DNA of 39,054 nucleotides from Spirochaetota bacterium (GTDB taxonomy: Bacteria > Spirochaetota > UBA4802 > UBA5550), in assembly GCA_003246895.1 (NCBI GenBank), contig QKCL01000007.1:1-39054 (forward strand), read 5' to 3'. Numbering within the stretch: position 1 is the first letter of the stretch; the number at the start of each line of letters is the position of its first letter. The position numbers and the translations under genes were made by a program. Of the stretch, positions 17,642 through 27,138 are shown in pieces. The notes below the pieces were generated by a model that saw nothing but the letters and a program-made list of their open reading frames with translations, did no database searches and was not told where the DNA came from.

Positions 17642-19891
17642 ATGCCTAAGGGGAAAGGGGGATTTACTGTTCTTCTTGTTGAAGACGAGATTATAATTGC
17701 CCTCGATGAGAGCAGTGGACTCAAGCAGCTTGGCCATCATGTAATATGTGCTCATGGCGGAGATGAGGCCCTTGGAGTCATCAGGAACGCGGTTAACATT
17801 GATGTTGTTCTCATGGATATTGACCTCGGCACTGAAGCTGACGGGATAGACTATGCAAAAAAAATTCTGGAAATAAAAGATCTTCCCATTGTATTTCTTA
17901 CTTCACACGATGAAATTGAAATCATAGAGAAGGCCGGCAGTGTTTCCTCATACGGCTTTATCTCAAAAAATACAGGAATAGCAATAATAAGCACCTCAAT
18001 GAGAATTGCAGTGAAGCTCTTCAAACAGAACAGGGAGCTTCTGGAACAGCATAACCAGCTGTCCATTGCAAACAAGAGGCTTGAGATAGCAAACCTTGAG
18101 CTTGAGAGAAACGAAAGAAAGATACTGGACCGTGAGGACCTTGTGCATAGCATTGAGAAGAAGTACAGGGATATCATGGATATCTTCCCTGATTACATAT
18201 TTATATATGACAGTACCGAGAAATTTCTCGATTTCCATATTCCCCATGATGACCATAAATACCGGAAAATCTATTCCAGTTCCATAGGAAAAAAACTGAA
18301 TGAAATAATTCCTCCATGGCTTTACGCACTGACAAAGCCGTATATAGAGAAGTCCAGGGCCAGCGGCGGAATTGAGATAATGGAGTATGAGTATCATGAA
18401 GGGCCTGTTGCAAGATTTCTGGAGTGCAGAATCCTGCTATCGGGCGGACATATCTACATGATTGTCCGGGATATAACCGCGAGAAAACTTGCCGAGAAGA
18501 TGTATGTGGACAATGACAGGAGATACAAGGTTTTTCTGGAGAATTTTCAGGGCATAGCATTTCAGGGCGTCCTGGGTCATGGCCTGGTTTTTATCCATGG
18601 GGCAGTGGAGGAGATTACCGGATACAGTGAAGCGGAACTTACTTCAGAAGGGCGTCCATGGACAAGAATAATAAATGGAGAGGACCTTCCGGAATTTTTT
18701 AACAAGCTCGATTCCCTGAGAGCGGAATTCGGCAGGATCGTTAAGCATGAATACAGAATAACAAGGAAGGACGGAACAGAGAGATGGATCCATGTGACTG
18801 TGCATAATATTACAGAAAAGAAGGAGGGGCCTGTTCATATTCAGGGAATGGCCCTTGATATAACTGAACGCAGGAAGATGGAGGAGTCATTCAGAATCAG
18901 CAGGATGATGCTGTCCCAGACAGAAAGGCTTTCAAAAACAGGAAGTTTTGAGGTTAACTTTAATACAGGTGATATCCACTGGTCAGATGAAATGTATCTT
19001 ATTGTTAACAGAAAGTATGCAGATGGCCCGCTTATGCTGGATGATGTAATCAGCACATATATCATGGAGGATGGTGATGGGCTGAAGGAAAAATTTTACG
19101 ACCTCAGGAGAGAAGGGGTATCCATTAATGAGGTCGTGAAAGTATCTGTCCTTGGAGATGAAAAATACATGCAGCTCAGGGCATTCCCAAGGAGACAGGA
19201 AAACGGAACAGTAACGGGAATGTTCGGTTACTGTCAGGATATAACCAGAGTCAGGGCCACGGAGGATTCCCTGAAGGAGGCCCTTCGCGTAAATGTTGAT
19301 CTCCTCCGTGAACTCCAGCACCGTGCCAAGAACAGTTTCAGTATGGTATACAGCATGATACGGCTCACCGCCCAGTCTGAAACATCGGAAACTCTGAAAG
19401 AAAAGCTTTTTGAAATAGCAAACAGGATACGGGCGGTTTCGGAAATGTATGATCTCCTGTATAAATCCGATTCCGTGAATGAGGTTGAACTCCACAGCTA
19501 TCTCAGACGGCTCACGTCTTCGCTTCCCGTTTCTGATGAAAAGATAGAAATAGTGGCAATGCTTGATTCTGTGACATCTTCAGTGAAAACTGCAATCCCC
19601 ATAGGAATAATTGTTGTTGAACTCATGACAAATTCAATTAAACATGCTTTCATGGATGGGGAAGCCGGGAGAATAGAACTTTTCATGTCAGAGGACAGGG
19701 ACCTTCTGAAACTCAGGGTTTCAGATACCGGTTCAGGCATCGCGGATGACTATGAATCCTGGTCATCAGATGCACTCGGCATAAAACTGGTCAGAGCCCT
19801 TGTCGACAACATAGGAGGAAATATCGAATTTAACGGAAAGGCCGGCACGTCTGTATATATAGATATTCCAATGGCCAGCCTCGCTGTCTGA
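17642..19891 (+). CDS. REC-PAS-PAS-PAS-HisKA_2 signal kinase, copy 2
   Basis: Tandem paralog of the preceding kinase: 749 residues, same domain order, phospho-acceptor also D59 (VLMDIDLG), phospho-acceptor His H560 in ELQHRAKNS, N box VELMTNSIKHA, G1 DTGSGI. The kinase core is nearly identical between copies while the first two PAS domains and the linker differ; here residues 125-175 form a Lys/Glu-rich coiled coil. The intergenic gap is 236 bases with no clear terminator, and GGAGAGTAT precedes ATG 17642. Likely the copies share a partner but read different signals. No function for the input ligand can be read. Confidence 0.92.
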   Translation: MPKGKGGFTVLLVEDEIIIALDESSGLKQLGHHVICAHGGDEALGVIRNAVNIDVVLMDIDLGTEADGIDYAKKILEIKDLPIVFLTSHDEIEIIEKAGSVSSYGFISKNTGIAIISTSMRIAVKLFKQNRELLEQHNQLSIANKRLEIANLELERNERKILDREDLVHSIEKKYRDIMDIFPDYIFIYDSTEKFLDFHIPHDDHKYRKIYSSSIGKKLNEIIPPWLYALTKPYIEKSRASGGIEIMEYEYHEGPVARFLECRILLSGGHIYMIVRDITARKLAEKMYVDNDRRYKVFLENFQGIAFQGVLGHGLVFIHGAVEEITGYSEAELTSEGRPWTRIINGEDLPEFFNKLDSLRAEFGRIVKHEYRITRKDGTERWIHVTVHNITEKKEGPVHIQGMALDITERRKMEESFRISRMMLSQTERLSKTGSFEVNFNTGDIHWSDEMYLIVNRKYADGPLMLDDVISTYIMEDGDGLKEKFYDLRREGVSINEVVKVSVLGDEKYMQLRAFPRRQENGTVTGMFGYCQDITRVRATEDSLKEALRVNVDLLRELQHRAKNSFSMVYSMIRLTAQSETSETLKEKLFEIANRIRAVSEMYDLLYKSDSVNEVELHSYLRRLTSSLPVSDEKIEIVAMLDSVTSSVKTAIPIGIIVVELMTNSIKHAFMDGEAGRIELFMSEDRDLLKLRVSDTGSGIADDYESWSSDALGIKLVRALVDNIGGNIEFNGKAGTSVYIDIPMASLAV

Positions 19892-19960
19892 TTTTCTCTT
19901 CCTCTGCCATGCAGTGCCCTGGCATCTGATTTTATTTTGAATTTGAGGTCTGCTTTTTAG

Positions 19961-20353
19961 ATGAAGAAAGTTTTTATTATTATAATATCCCTTTCCGTTA
20001 TTCCTTTATATTTATTGAGAACCGAAATATTCGATACAGTAAAAAAAGTAAAGAACAGAATGTCCGGGCCCGGTGTTAGGGAATGCAGAAAAGTCCCCGG
20101 CCCGGGGAAGGTCAAGCCCGGGAGATGCAGACTCTTCGGGAAAATCCAGCTGGTGAACTGTTTCCCCGACGTGAAAGTGAAAGTTGTGAACTACTCCCCC
20201 GATGTGAGGGTACAGATCGTTGATTCATTACCGGATGGACCGGGGAAATGGCAGATTGTAACTTCAGATCCTGACTTCAGGGTGCAGATAGTAAGTTCAT
20301 CTCCTGACTATACAATGAGCTATGTTAAATCGTTTCCCGGCTGCAGGAAGTGA
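19961..20353 (+). CDS. Secreted protein of tandem 11-residue 'PD' repeats
   Basis: 130 residues, no family I can name with confidence. An N-terminal hydrophobic stretch (4-19) after MKK looks like a signal peptide or anchor. A Pro/Gly/Lys/Arg-rich segment (35-58) with C42 and C56 follows. From about 62 to 128 there are six units of about 11 residues with the pattern V-x-[IV]-V-x-x-[SF]-x-P-D-[VF]-[KR]: for example VKVVNYSPDVR, VQIVDSLPD, VQIVSSSPDYT and finally KSFPGC. One unit carries a 'GPGKW' insertion. Alternating hydrophobic residues with a P-D turn suggest a small stacked beta structure. Four cysteines could form disulfides outside the cytoplasm. It is 69 bases after the second kinase and may share its transcript; a weak ribosome site is present. 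Confidence 0.7.
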   Translation: MKKVFIIIISLSVIPLYLLRTEIFDTVKKVKNRMSGPGVRECRKVPGPGKVKPGRCRLFGKIQLVNCFPDVKVKVVNYSPDVRVQIVDSLPDGPGKWQIVTSDPDFRVQIVSSSPDYTMSYVKSFPGCRK

Positions 20354-20367
20354 CCTGCAGCGTTTGC
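20341..20367 (+). terminator. Hairpin spanning the stop codon of the PD-repeat gene
   Basis: CTGCAGG (20341-20347), loop AAGTGA containing the TGA stop, CCTGCAG (20354-20360): a perfect 7-bp stem, followed by CGTTTGCTTTT. A translating ribosome would melt it. Plausible terminator for the preceding genes. Confidence 0.45.
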
Positions 20368-20391
20368 TTTTATCTGCAAAGGGATTAATGA

Positions 20392-21030
20392 TCAGTTGTT
20401 TTTCTGCTCAGTCAGTGCAAGCCTGAACGCAAGGGCCATTAGTATGGATCCCTGCATCCGGTTCATGATAAGTGAGTATTTTTTGTTCTTCCTGAGCAGT
20501 CCTGTGGTACATGAAGCAGCCATTACTATGAAAAATTCGGTTATCACTGCCACCGCAATTACCATTATTCCAAGAATAATAATCTGCTGTGAGGTGCTTC
20601 CTGCACCGGGTCTTATGAATTGAGGGAGAAAGGCCATGAAAAAGACAGCAACCTTTGGATTCAGAATGTCAATGAGTATCCCCTGTCTGAAAGTGGACCA
20701 TGGACTTTTTTGGGGGGAGTTGTCTGAAAATTCAAAGGAATCCATCCCCGGCCTGAACGACTGAACTGCAAGGTATACCAGATAGGCCGCTCCCGCATAT
20801 TTTACTATTGAAAAGGCCAGTGCCGATGTGGCCAGAATTGCGGAAAGTCCAAGTGCCGCTGCAAAGACATGTACAAGTGCCCCGGTGCAAACTCCTGCTG
20901 AAGCGGCAAAACCGTTTTTTTTACCGCCCGTAACGGTCTTTGAAAGAATGTATATCATGTCCGGTCCCGGTGAGAGATTTATTGCCAGTGCCGCTGCAAA
21001 AAACATTAACCAGTATGCTGTTGAATCCAT
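20392..21030 (-). CDS. LysE/RhtB family amino-acid exporter
   Basis: 212 residues with about six membrane helices. The family signature 'N-L-S-P-G-P-D-M-I-Y' lies at 19-28 and is followed by 'GVCTGALVHVFAAALGLSAI'. RhtB-type proteins export homoserine, threonine, lysine or related compounds using the proton gradient; the substrate cannot be read from sequence. Start 21030 has AGAGGAACGGAT upstream. It is convergent with the PD-repeat gene and appears monocistronic, with no adjacent LysR-type regulator as often found for lysE. Confidence 0.92.
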   Translation of the reverse strand: MDSTAYWLMFFAAALAINLSPGPDMIYILSKTVTGGKKNGFAASAGVCTGALVHVFAAALGLSAILATSALAFSIVKYAGAAYLVYLAVQSFRPGMDSFEFSDNSPQKSPWSTFRQGILIDILNPKVAVFFMAFLPQFIRPGAGSTSQQIIILGIMVIAVAVITEFFIVMAASCTTGLLRKNKKYSLIMNRMQGSILMALAFRLALTEQKNN

Positions 21031-21449
21031 ATCCGTTCCTCTCTTTATCTGAAGTGATCCGGTGATTTTATTATCTGTAATGAGGATACTATCATTAATC
21101 TTGATGCTGTGTCCATTTTATTTCCGGTAAAGCAATGATTCGTGTAAAACGCTGCAGTCGGGGCATCTTTCGGCAGAACAAAGGCCAGGGGTTGATTGTT
21201 AATTATTTGTCATAGTTCATGATTATTGTAATATTTCTCTTTACTCAAAAAAGTCTAATAGTTCCCGTTGTAACTAGTTGTGTTTAATTTTAAAATTTGT
21301 ATTTAATCTGCATTTTATTGTTTCAATTTTTAGAGGTTTCTGGTTACCATAGAATTATAATAGAGTGTCAGATTGCAGATTTTAATGATATATTGAAACA
21401 TATTTTTGTTATATTAAATTTATGAAAACAATGAACATGGTGGTTTAAA
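21031..21449. other. Intergenic region upstream of the PhnD-like sensor kinase
   Basis: This 419-base AT-rich region separates two divergent genes. It has a good isolated -10 TATAAT (21356-21361) but no matching -35. An 8-codon ORF with no ribosome site (MKTMNMVV, 21422-21448) ends one base before the kinase TTG; I think this is chance. No repeat or RNA gene was recognised. Confidence 0.35.
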
Positions 21450-23753
21450 TTGAGGATGTATCTTGTCAAAATTGCGGCTTCGGTTTTTTTTCTGACAGTA
21501 TTTTTCCCTCTTCAGGTTTATTCAGACTCGATTTCTGCAAAAAAGGATGTGAAAATCGGTGTGCTTGCAAACCGGGGAAAGGAACAGTGCATGAAATCCT
21601 GGAGCCCCACAGCGGAATATCTTTCCTCGTCTTTAAGAAAATACAGGTTTACTGTTGTTCCTCTCGATTTTGATGAAATTCATGAAGCAGTAAAAACCGG
21701 TTCAGTTGATTTTATTCTATCCAATTCATCATTCTATGTGGCTCTGGAAAATCTTTACATGGCTAATCGTATTGCGACATTGAAGAGAAAAATTCCGGGA
21801 GGAGTAACAACATCATTCGGCGGGGTCATTTTTACGCTGAAGAACCGCAATGATATAAATAATTTTGACGACCTCGCGGGGAAAAGATTCATGGCTGTTC
21901 ACGAAAGATCTTTCGGAGGATGGATTGTTGCACTCAGAGAGTTAAGGGAGCAGGGCATCAGTCCCTTAAAGGATTTTTTCAGGGTCTATTTTGGAGGGAC
22001 ACAGGATGCTGTCGTCAGAGCTGTAATGGACGGAACTGTGGATGCAGGGGTCATAAGAACAGGTACCCTTGAAACGATGGCTGGAGAGGGGGCGATTAAT
22101 CTTTCAGATTTCAAGGTTCTCAGGATGTATGGAAGTGGTAATCCTGGTATGACACTGCTTCATTCAACAAGGGAGTATCCCGAATGGCCCATTGCAAAAC
22201 TTGCAGGTACCGATGATTCTCTTGCTGAAAAGGTGGCCATCAGACTAATTGAGATGCCATTGAATTCAAGGGCGGCCATGGCTGCAGGTATTGCTGGATG
22301 GACCATCCCAAAAAACTATCAGAAGGTTCATGAATGCCTCAGGTATCTGAAACTGTCTCCTTATGAGGATCTGGGTAAAGTAAGACTTAGAGATGTACTT
22401 ATGACCTACTGGCCCGTTATTCTCCTTGCTGCTGCACTGTTTTTTGTAATGATAATTTCAGTTTTGATCTTTGCTGTACTTAATAACAGAATCAGCCTAA
22501 CAAACAGAAATCTTGCCCGTGAGGTTCAGGAGCACAAGAGGACTGCGCTGCAGCTTGAAAACGCAAGAGTTGTGGCTGAATCGGCAAGTGATGCAAAAAG
22601 TGAGTTTCTGGCCAATATGAGCCACGAGATAAGAACGCCAATGAACGGTGTCATCGGTATGGCTGAAATACTGTCAACTACAGATTTAACCAAGGAGCAG
22701 AAAGAGGCTCTTGATGTAATTATTTCAAGCGGAAATTCACTCCTTGCCATAATAAATGATATACTGGATTTTTCCAAAATTGAAAGCGGCAAGGTTTTTC
22801 TTGAGAATGAAAAGTTTGAACTAAGAAGAATTATGGGATCTGTTGAGGGTATCGTAAAGATAAAGGCAAAGAAAAAGGGAATAGGCATGAATCAGTATAT
22901 TGATGAGAAGATTCCTGAGTTTCTCATCGGAGATCCAATCAGACTCTATCAGGTTCTGCTTAATCTGGCTGATAATGCCGTAAAGTTCACTGATTCAGGT
23001 GAGGTTTCTGTACGGGCCGATTATCTTGAAGAGAGGGGACACCGGATTTATGTTGAGTTTATTGTCGCGGACACCGGCAAGGGAATACCTGCCGAAGAGA
23101 GGGAGAAGATATTTGATAAATTTACGCAGGTGGATTCAGCAAGTTCCAGGGTACACGGCGGAACAGGACTTGGCCTGGCAATTTCCAGAAAACTTGTTGA
23201 GCTCATGGGCGGCAAGATAAGACTTACAAGCGGAAACAGCGGTTCTGTTTTCCGGTTCACCATAAAATTCAGGAAGTGTGACGGAACATGCATGGAGTCT
23301 GATAGCTCTGCAGGTAAAACAGGAGAGATTGTTAGTTATTCGGCGGATGAATCAGTTGAGGAGAGAGAACTGTCGGGGAAAAATAAAAGAATACTTCTCG
23401 CAGAAGATAATCTTGTGAATCAGAGGGTGGTACTCCGAATGCTTCAGAAGCTGGATTATTCTGTTGATTCTGTCATGAACGGGATTGAGGCATTGGAGTA
23501 TCTCAAAAAGTTCAGCTATGATATTGTTCTTATGGATTGCCAGATGCCGCTGATGGACGGATATGAAGCTACAAGAAGAATCCGGAACGGAGAGGCCGGC
23601 GATAAAAACAGGCACATCCCTGTGGTTGCCCTGACTGCACATGCCCTCAGGGAAAATGTGCAGATATGCCACGAATCCGGAATGAATGGGTGTATAACCA
23701 AACCTGTGAAGCTTAAGGAACTCTCCTACCTGCTGAAAAAATGGATGCAGTAA
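21450..23753 (+). CDS. Hybrid histidine kinase with PhnD-like periplasmic sensor
   Basis: 767 residues. Signal peptide (1-25); periplasmic solute-binding-like domain (33-300) with the PhnD/phosphonate-binding pattern: '[13 protein letters not shown]' start, '[18 protein letters not shown]' and '[17 protein letters not shown]'. One TM helix (320-345), then HisKA with H392 in [12 protein letters not shown] box [11 protein letters not shown]1 DTGKGIP, G2 GGTGLGLA. The C-terminal receiver has AEDN and phospho-acceptor D696 in VLMDCQMP. Such kinases sense small ligands bound outside the membrane; the ligand is not known and need not be a phosphonate. Start codon is TTG 21450 with GGTGG six bases upstream; the ATG two codons on has its GAGG too close. 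Confidence 0.9.
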   Translation: MRMYLVKIAASVFFLTVFFPLQVYSDSISAKKDVKIGVLANRGKEQCMKSWSPTAEYLSSSLRKYRFTVVPLDFDEIHEAVKTGSVDFILSNSSFYVALENLYMANRIATLKRKIPGGVTTSFGGVIFTLKNRNDINNFDDLAGKRFMAVHERSFGGWIVALRELREQGISPLKDFFRVYFGGTQDAVVRAVMDGTVDAGVIRTGTLETMAGEGAINLSDFKVLRMYGSGNPGMTLLHSTREYPEWPIAKLAGTDDSLAEKVAIRLIEMPLNSRAAMAAGIAGWTIPKNYQKVHECLRYLKLSPYEDLGKVRLRDVLMTYWPVILLAAALFFVMIISVLIFAVLNNRISLTNRNLAREVQEHKRTALQLENARVVAESASDAKSEFLANMSHEIRTPMNGVIGMAEILSTTDLTKEQKEALDVIISSGNSLLAIINDILDFSKIESGKVFLENEKFELRRIMGSVEGIVKIKAKKKGIGMNQYIDEKIPEFLIGDPIRLYQVLLNLADNAVKFTDSGEVSVRADYLEERGHRIYVEFIVADTGKGIPAEEREKIFDKFTQVDSASSRVHGGTGLGLAISRKLVELMGGKIRLTSGNSGSVFRFTIKFRKCDGTCMESDSSAGKTGEIVSYSADESVEERELSGKNKRILLAEDNLVNQRVVLRMLQKLDYSVDSVMNGIEALEYLKKFSYDIVLMDCQMPLMDGYEATRRIRNGEAGDKNRHIPVVALTAHALRENVQICHESGMNGCITKPVKLKELSYLLKKWMQ

Positions 23754-23772
23754 AGGCAAACAAAAGGGAGAT

Positions 23773-23803
23773 CCGGAACTTCACATTAAATGATCGGTTC
23801 CGG
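23773..23803. terminator. Hairpin between convergent genes
   Basis: CCGGAAC (23773-23779) pairs with GTTCCGG (23797-23803) between the kinase stop (23753) and the minus-strand membrane gene stop (23818). The stem is symmetric for both directions but no T run follows. Likely a weak bidirectional terminator. Confidence 0.4.
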
Positions 23804-23817
23804 CTTTATGAAATCTG

Positions 23818-24219
23818 CTATTCCGGTTTTTTAATCCCGTCCTGGGAGAGGATTATTATTTTACCGAGAAGTATATATCCGAAAATTGCCATAATTGTGA
23901 AAATCACATAGAAAAAATTGTCATTTGTATATATAAATTCTTTTAACTGGTTTTTCCCGGTAAGGCTCGCATAGACTGTATACAATCCGAATGTAACAAC
24001 AACGGTATTAAAAAATTTTATGGAGCGTTTATAGTATCTGACAATGAGCCTTGATGTGACAAGAGCCAGAAAATAGCCGAATAATATAGCCATGGGATAT
24101 AAATTTGTTTCCTTGGAAATGAACCAGGCCGCGGCCGGAAGGAAGAAAAGGAGCCCGAACAGCAGGTATCCCTGAAAACCCGCATTATTTAGCAGATACT
24201 GTATTCTTGATTTTAACAT
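23818..24219 (-). CDS. Small multi-helix membrane protein, unknown
   Basis: 133 residues with four hydrophobic segments at about 17-34, 42-58, 70-88 and 102-122, and a polar tail 'LSQDGIKKPE'. A short 'SRLIVRYYKRS' positive loop lies between helices 2 and 3, suggesting a cytoplasmic side there. I do not recognise the family. AGGATAATTTC is the ribosome site before ATG 24219. It is divergent from the FecR operon across 259 bases and convergent with the PhnD-type kinase. No functional clue beyond membrane location. Confidence 0.6.
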   Translation of the reverse strand: MLKSRIQYLLNNAGFQGYLLFGLLFFLPAAAWFISKETNLYPMAILFGYFLALVTSRLIVRYYKRSIKFFNTVVVTFGLYTVYASLTGKNQLKEFIYTNDNFFYVIFTIMAIFGYILLGKIIILSQDGIKKPE

Positions 24220-24426
24220 GAAATTATCCTGAATTTTAGTTTCTGTTTCTGTTAATATGTGGAATTTATTTTGTCGAATATTTTTTAAAGGTTTTTAAAA
24301 AATTAAGGGTTGTTGCATTTTTGTACTTTTTTAAAAATATAAAAAAAGAAAGTAAATGTCATAAAAAAATAAAAATATCTTGCCAATAGTCTCATAATAG
24401 TGCATGATTGCATGGTGCGGTTTTAT

Positions 24427-24455
24427 TTGATATCCGTTAACGTTCTTTATATATA
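24427..24455 (+). promoter_or_regulatory. Promoter of the FecR/beta-barrel/lipoprotein operon
   Basis: TTGATA (24427-24432), 17-base spacer, TATATA (24450-24455), 23 bases before ATG 24479. The spacer holds the palindrome CGTTAACG (24435-24442), a possible operator. No other promoter-like site with good spacing was seen up to 31 kb. Confidence 0.5.
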
Positions 24456-24478
24456 AACCAGATTCAGGATAATCAGCT

Positions 24479-25408
24479 ATGGAAAAAACAAAAAATAATC
24501 TAAGTGTGTTTGTTATTTTAATATTTGTATTTTTGTCTGCAGTGACAGTTTCCTGCGGAGACAACAAAGGAAAGATCACATCAACTGAAGCGGTTGTTAC
24601 ATTTGTGGCCGGTGATGTTAAGGTAACATATCCGGGCAAGTCTAAAGCTGCTCTTCATGTGAATGATGTCATTGTTGACGGGGCAGTTATAGAAACAGGC
24701 AGTAAATCTGTTGCGACTGTCCAGATTAATAAAATAGGTCTTGTGAGGGTGGCCGAAAATTCGGTGCTTAATGCGTCTCAGATATTTTCCCCTGATAAAG
24801 GAACCTCTCTTAACCTTGAAAGCGGAGCGGTATTTTCTAAAATTATAAAGAACAAGGACATAAAATACAGGGTCACAACAAAGACTCTCGTTGCTTCTGT
24901 AAGGGGAACAGAATTTTTAACTGTTGCCTCAGATAAAGGGGGGAAGATTCTTGTCAGAAACGGAGTGGTAGCTGTTTCCGGGAGTGACCTTAAGAAAGAG
25001 GAAAAAATTACTGCAGATACCAATGCTCTGGTTGACGAAGCCGGTTCAGTAAAGGTTGTTAAACAGACCAGAGTGGAAAACCTTGTACTCGAGAAATATT
25101 CACTTCAGCCATATATTGAAAATGTTGAAAAAGGTGATAACAGTAAAATCAATGAGAAGTTCAGGGAGATAGAACCCAAGGAAATTGAACTTCAGAAAAA
25201 GATAGAAAAAACAGAGATGATGGAGCTGTCACCTCTTGACAGACTGAGAAAAATGGGCAAACCAATTGTGAAACTCTTTGTCAGGGACGGCAGCCAGCTC
25301 ATGGGAAATATTGAGAAAACAACAGATAAAGAAATATTTCTCAATACAGGCGAAAGCGTCATCACCATACCAAAGGGTGATATAAAACGGCGTATCCCTG
25401 TTAAATGA
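24479..25408 (+). CDS. FecR-domain lipoprotein with C-terminal Sm/SH3-like motif
   Basis: 309 residues. Signal sequence with lipid-attachment candidate C26 (V-T-V-S-C). FecR domain at about 55-170: 'ETGSKSVATVQIN', 'VRVAENSVLNAS', 'LNLESGAVFSKI' and 'VASVRGTEFLTVAS' are its typical strands. In spirochaetes such FecR proteins are surface or periplasmic lipoproteins (LipL45 type) rather than sigma-factor regulators. No ECF sigma gene is near. After a Lys/Glu-rich helical part (205-250), residues 263-305 carry a compact motif 'LFVRDGSQLMGNIEKTTDK' ending 'IPKGDIKRR', which recurs in the two beta-barrel proteins downstream. Its stop overlaps the next start (ATGA 25405-25408). First gene of a five-gene operon. 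Confidence 0.85.
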   Translation: MEKTKNNLSVFVILIFVFLSAVTVSCGDNKGKITSTEAVVTFVAGDVKVTYPGKSKAALHVNDVIVDGAVIETGSKSVATVQINKIGLVRVAENSVLNASQIFSPDKGTSLNLESGAVFSKIIKNKDIKYRVTTKTLVASVRGTEFLTVASDKGGKILVRNGVVAVSGSDLKKEEKITADTNALVDEAGSVKVVKQTRVENLVLEKYSLQPYIENVEKGDNSKINEKFREIEPKEIELQKKIEKTEMMELSPLDRLRKMGKPIVKLFVRDGSQLMGNIEKTTDKEIFLNTGESVITIPKGDIKRRIPVK

Positions 25409-26298
25409 TTTTCAGGTATACCATGTTTTTCAGAATCAAGGTGAATTTCCGGAGTTCGGGAATTTCCGTTATGCTAGCATGTTTTATATTCTTTTTCTCA
25501 GGTACCATGTTATCTGCGGAGATTGTCTATCTCCGCGACGGCAAGGTGCTTAACGGGGTTATAACCAGAGAGGGGAAAGACGGAATTTTTCTGAAATCGG
25601 GTGATTCTGAAAAAGAGATCCTCCAGAAAGACATTCTCCGTATTCTTTATGGGAATCAGGAGATGGAAGAGGTATATGTTCTCTTCAAGGACGGCAGAAT
25701 AACAAAGGGGTTTCTGGTGGACCAGGATGAGGAGAAAATAGTACTCCGCAGTGAAAGATATTCTCCAGACGAGAGAACCATACAGAGAAGGGACATACGT
25801 GAAGTTTCAAAGGATAATATATTTCCCGCCGACCTCGAGATTTTTCTGAAACCTATGTACTATCTTCCCGTGGATTCAGGCGGTGCTGACCTTGAACCGT
25901 CTCTGTCATTTCTGGCCGGTATGGGATTTAATTCCATGATCACATCGAATCTGAGAATAGTGCTTGAAACAGGCTATATCAAGTCCGAAAGCAGCACCAA
26001 CGACAAGCAGAGCTTTCAGGTAATTCCTGTTACATTCAGCTTTGAATACAGAATCGGGTCACCGGATTTTTTTGCTGCTCCGAGAATCGGAGCAGGCGTG
26101 GGCATCATGGAGTTTGATACCGGTGAAGGTGAAGTGAAAAAGTCAAATGCGCTGGATCTTGTGGCAGGTGCAGGTTTATACTTCAGGATGTTCAGCCGTG
26201 TTTATGTAGGACTCTTCTGTGATTACATGTATCTCTATGACGGTTCAGATTCCCTGCAGAATGTTCTGGCCGGTATCTCATGTGCATACAGGTTGTAA
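25405..26298 (+). CDS. Outer-membrane beta-barrel protein with two N-terminal Sm/SH3-like motifs, copy 1
   Basis: 297 residues. A signal peptide precedes 'SAEIVYLRDG'. Two copies of a short motif follow: 'VYLRDGKVLNGVITREGKDG' ending 'LQKDILRILYG' (40-85), and 'VLFKDGRITKGFLVDQDE' ending 'IQRRDIREVS' (92-140). From 150 to the end alternating strands rich in aromatics ('MYYLPVDSGGADLEPSL', 'PVTFSFEYRIG', 'FCDYMYLYD') form an about 8-stranded barrel ending ISCAYRL. Start may be 25405 (coupled by ATGA overlap) or 25423, which has AGG upstream. Three bases separate it from the next gene. Strong paralogy with the last gene of the operon. Confidence 0.8.
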   Translation: MIFRYTMFFRIKVNFRSSGISVMLACFIFFFSGTMLSAEIVYLRDGKVLNGVITREGKDGIFLKSGDSEKEILQKDILRILYGNQEMEEVYVLFKDGRITKGFLVDQDEEKIVLRSERYSPDERTIQRRDIREVSKDNIFPADLEIFLKPMYYLPVDSGGADLEPSLSFLAGMGFNSMITSNLRIVLETGYIKSESSTNDKQSFQVIPVTFSFEYRIGSPDFFAAPRIGAGVGIMEFDTGEGEVKKSNALDLVAGAGLYFRMFSRVYVGLFCDYMYLYDGSDSLQNVLAGISCAYRL

Positions 26299-26301
26299 AA
26301 T

Positions 26302-27015
26302 ATGTTTATTAAAAGAAAAAATATAATACTTGTTCTTGTCCAGATTGTACTTCTGCAGTTTTATGCATGTGAAGGAGACACTCTTTCCTCAATGAAAGAC
26401 TTTGAGGCAAATACACATCCGGTCATTACCGCGTTTACAGATGATATCGGTTCAACTGACGAAATTTATCCGGGTTTTCAGTTCAATCTCGAAGTTCAGG
26501 CCCATGATGTTGAGGGGGAGAGTCTTGAGTATGAATTTAAATCCGATTCCGCAACGTTCAGAAATATTGTTGTAACAGAAACAGGCGCTACGGTGGAATG
26601 TTTCATCAGGCCGGGATGCACCAGCAGTTCATCAATTGTACTTACAGTTGTTGTACGGGATGAGAAGGGAGCTGAATCGGAAAAGTCAATAGATGTCGGT
26701 GACGGTAGGTCATCTCCTTCCATCTCAGTCACGTGGCCATCGGATACCAATCTCAGTACAACCAGAAGTGTGGATATATCTGCAGACTGCAGCGGTTACT
26801 ATCAGGTGACCACTCTGAGTTATTTTGCAGATTCTGGTGTGGATTTGTATGACTATAGTTTTAATTATGCTTCTCCTCCAACGCATACAAGAACAGTAGG
26901 CACCGGTTCAGCGGATCTTGACCTGACGGTTTCCGGAACCTATACCGTTTATATCGTGTTCAAGGATCTCTTCGGAAGGGAGGTCTCTAAATCTGCCGAA
27001 TTTACGGTTCCATAG
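26302..27015 (+). CDS. Ig-like lipoprotein, short paralog
   Basis: 237 residues. Candidate lipid Cys C23 in QFYACEGD, a loose lipobox. The mature part begins 'NTHPVITAFTDD' and contains a cadherin/Ig-like module with the pattern Y-x-F-x-S-D-x-x-x-F (EYEFKSDSATF) and 'TVVVRDEKGAESEKSI'. A second beta module ('STTRSVDISADCSGYYQV' to 'YTVYIVFKDLFGREV') follows. The first module is clearly paralogous to the start of the next, much longer lipoprotein. All-beta and secreted; no enzyme motif. It follows the barrel gene by 3 bases. Probably a partner or surface subunit displayed with the barrel. Confidence 0.75.
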   Translation: MFIKRKNIILVLVQIVLLQFYACEGDTLSSMKDFEANTHPVITAFTDDIGSTDEIYPGFQFNLEVQAHDVEGESLEYEFKSDSATFRNIVVTETGATVECFIRPGCTSSSSIVLTVVVRDEKGAESEKSIDVGDGRSSPSISVTWPSDTNLSTTRSVDISADCSGYYQVTTLSYFADSGVDLYDYSFNYASPPTHTRTVGTGSADLDLTVSGTYTVYIVFKDLFGREVSKSAEFTVP

Positions 27016-27138
27016 CAGTAGAGATAATTATAAAAATATAAAATAAATACAGGCCGTGAGTATGAATATAAATAGAAGTTACTCCGGAATTTAGCAGAGA
27101 AAACAGTGAGCATGAGCAGAAAAAAAGAAGGGTTTTGT

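Noticed and set aside
21422-21448. Leader peptide before the PhnD-type kinase
   Set aside because: The 8-codon frame has no ribosome site and no linked structure; likely chance.
24479-25408. FecR as anti-sigma regulator of an ECF sigma factor
   Set aside because: No sigma-factor gene or TonB receptor is nearby and the protein is a lipoprotein with no cytoplasmic anti-sigma segment.
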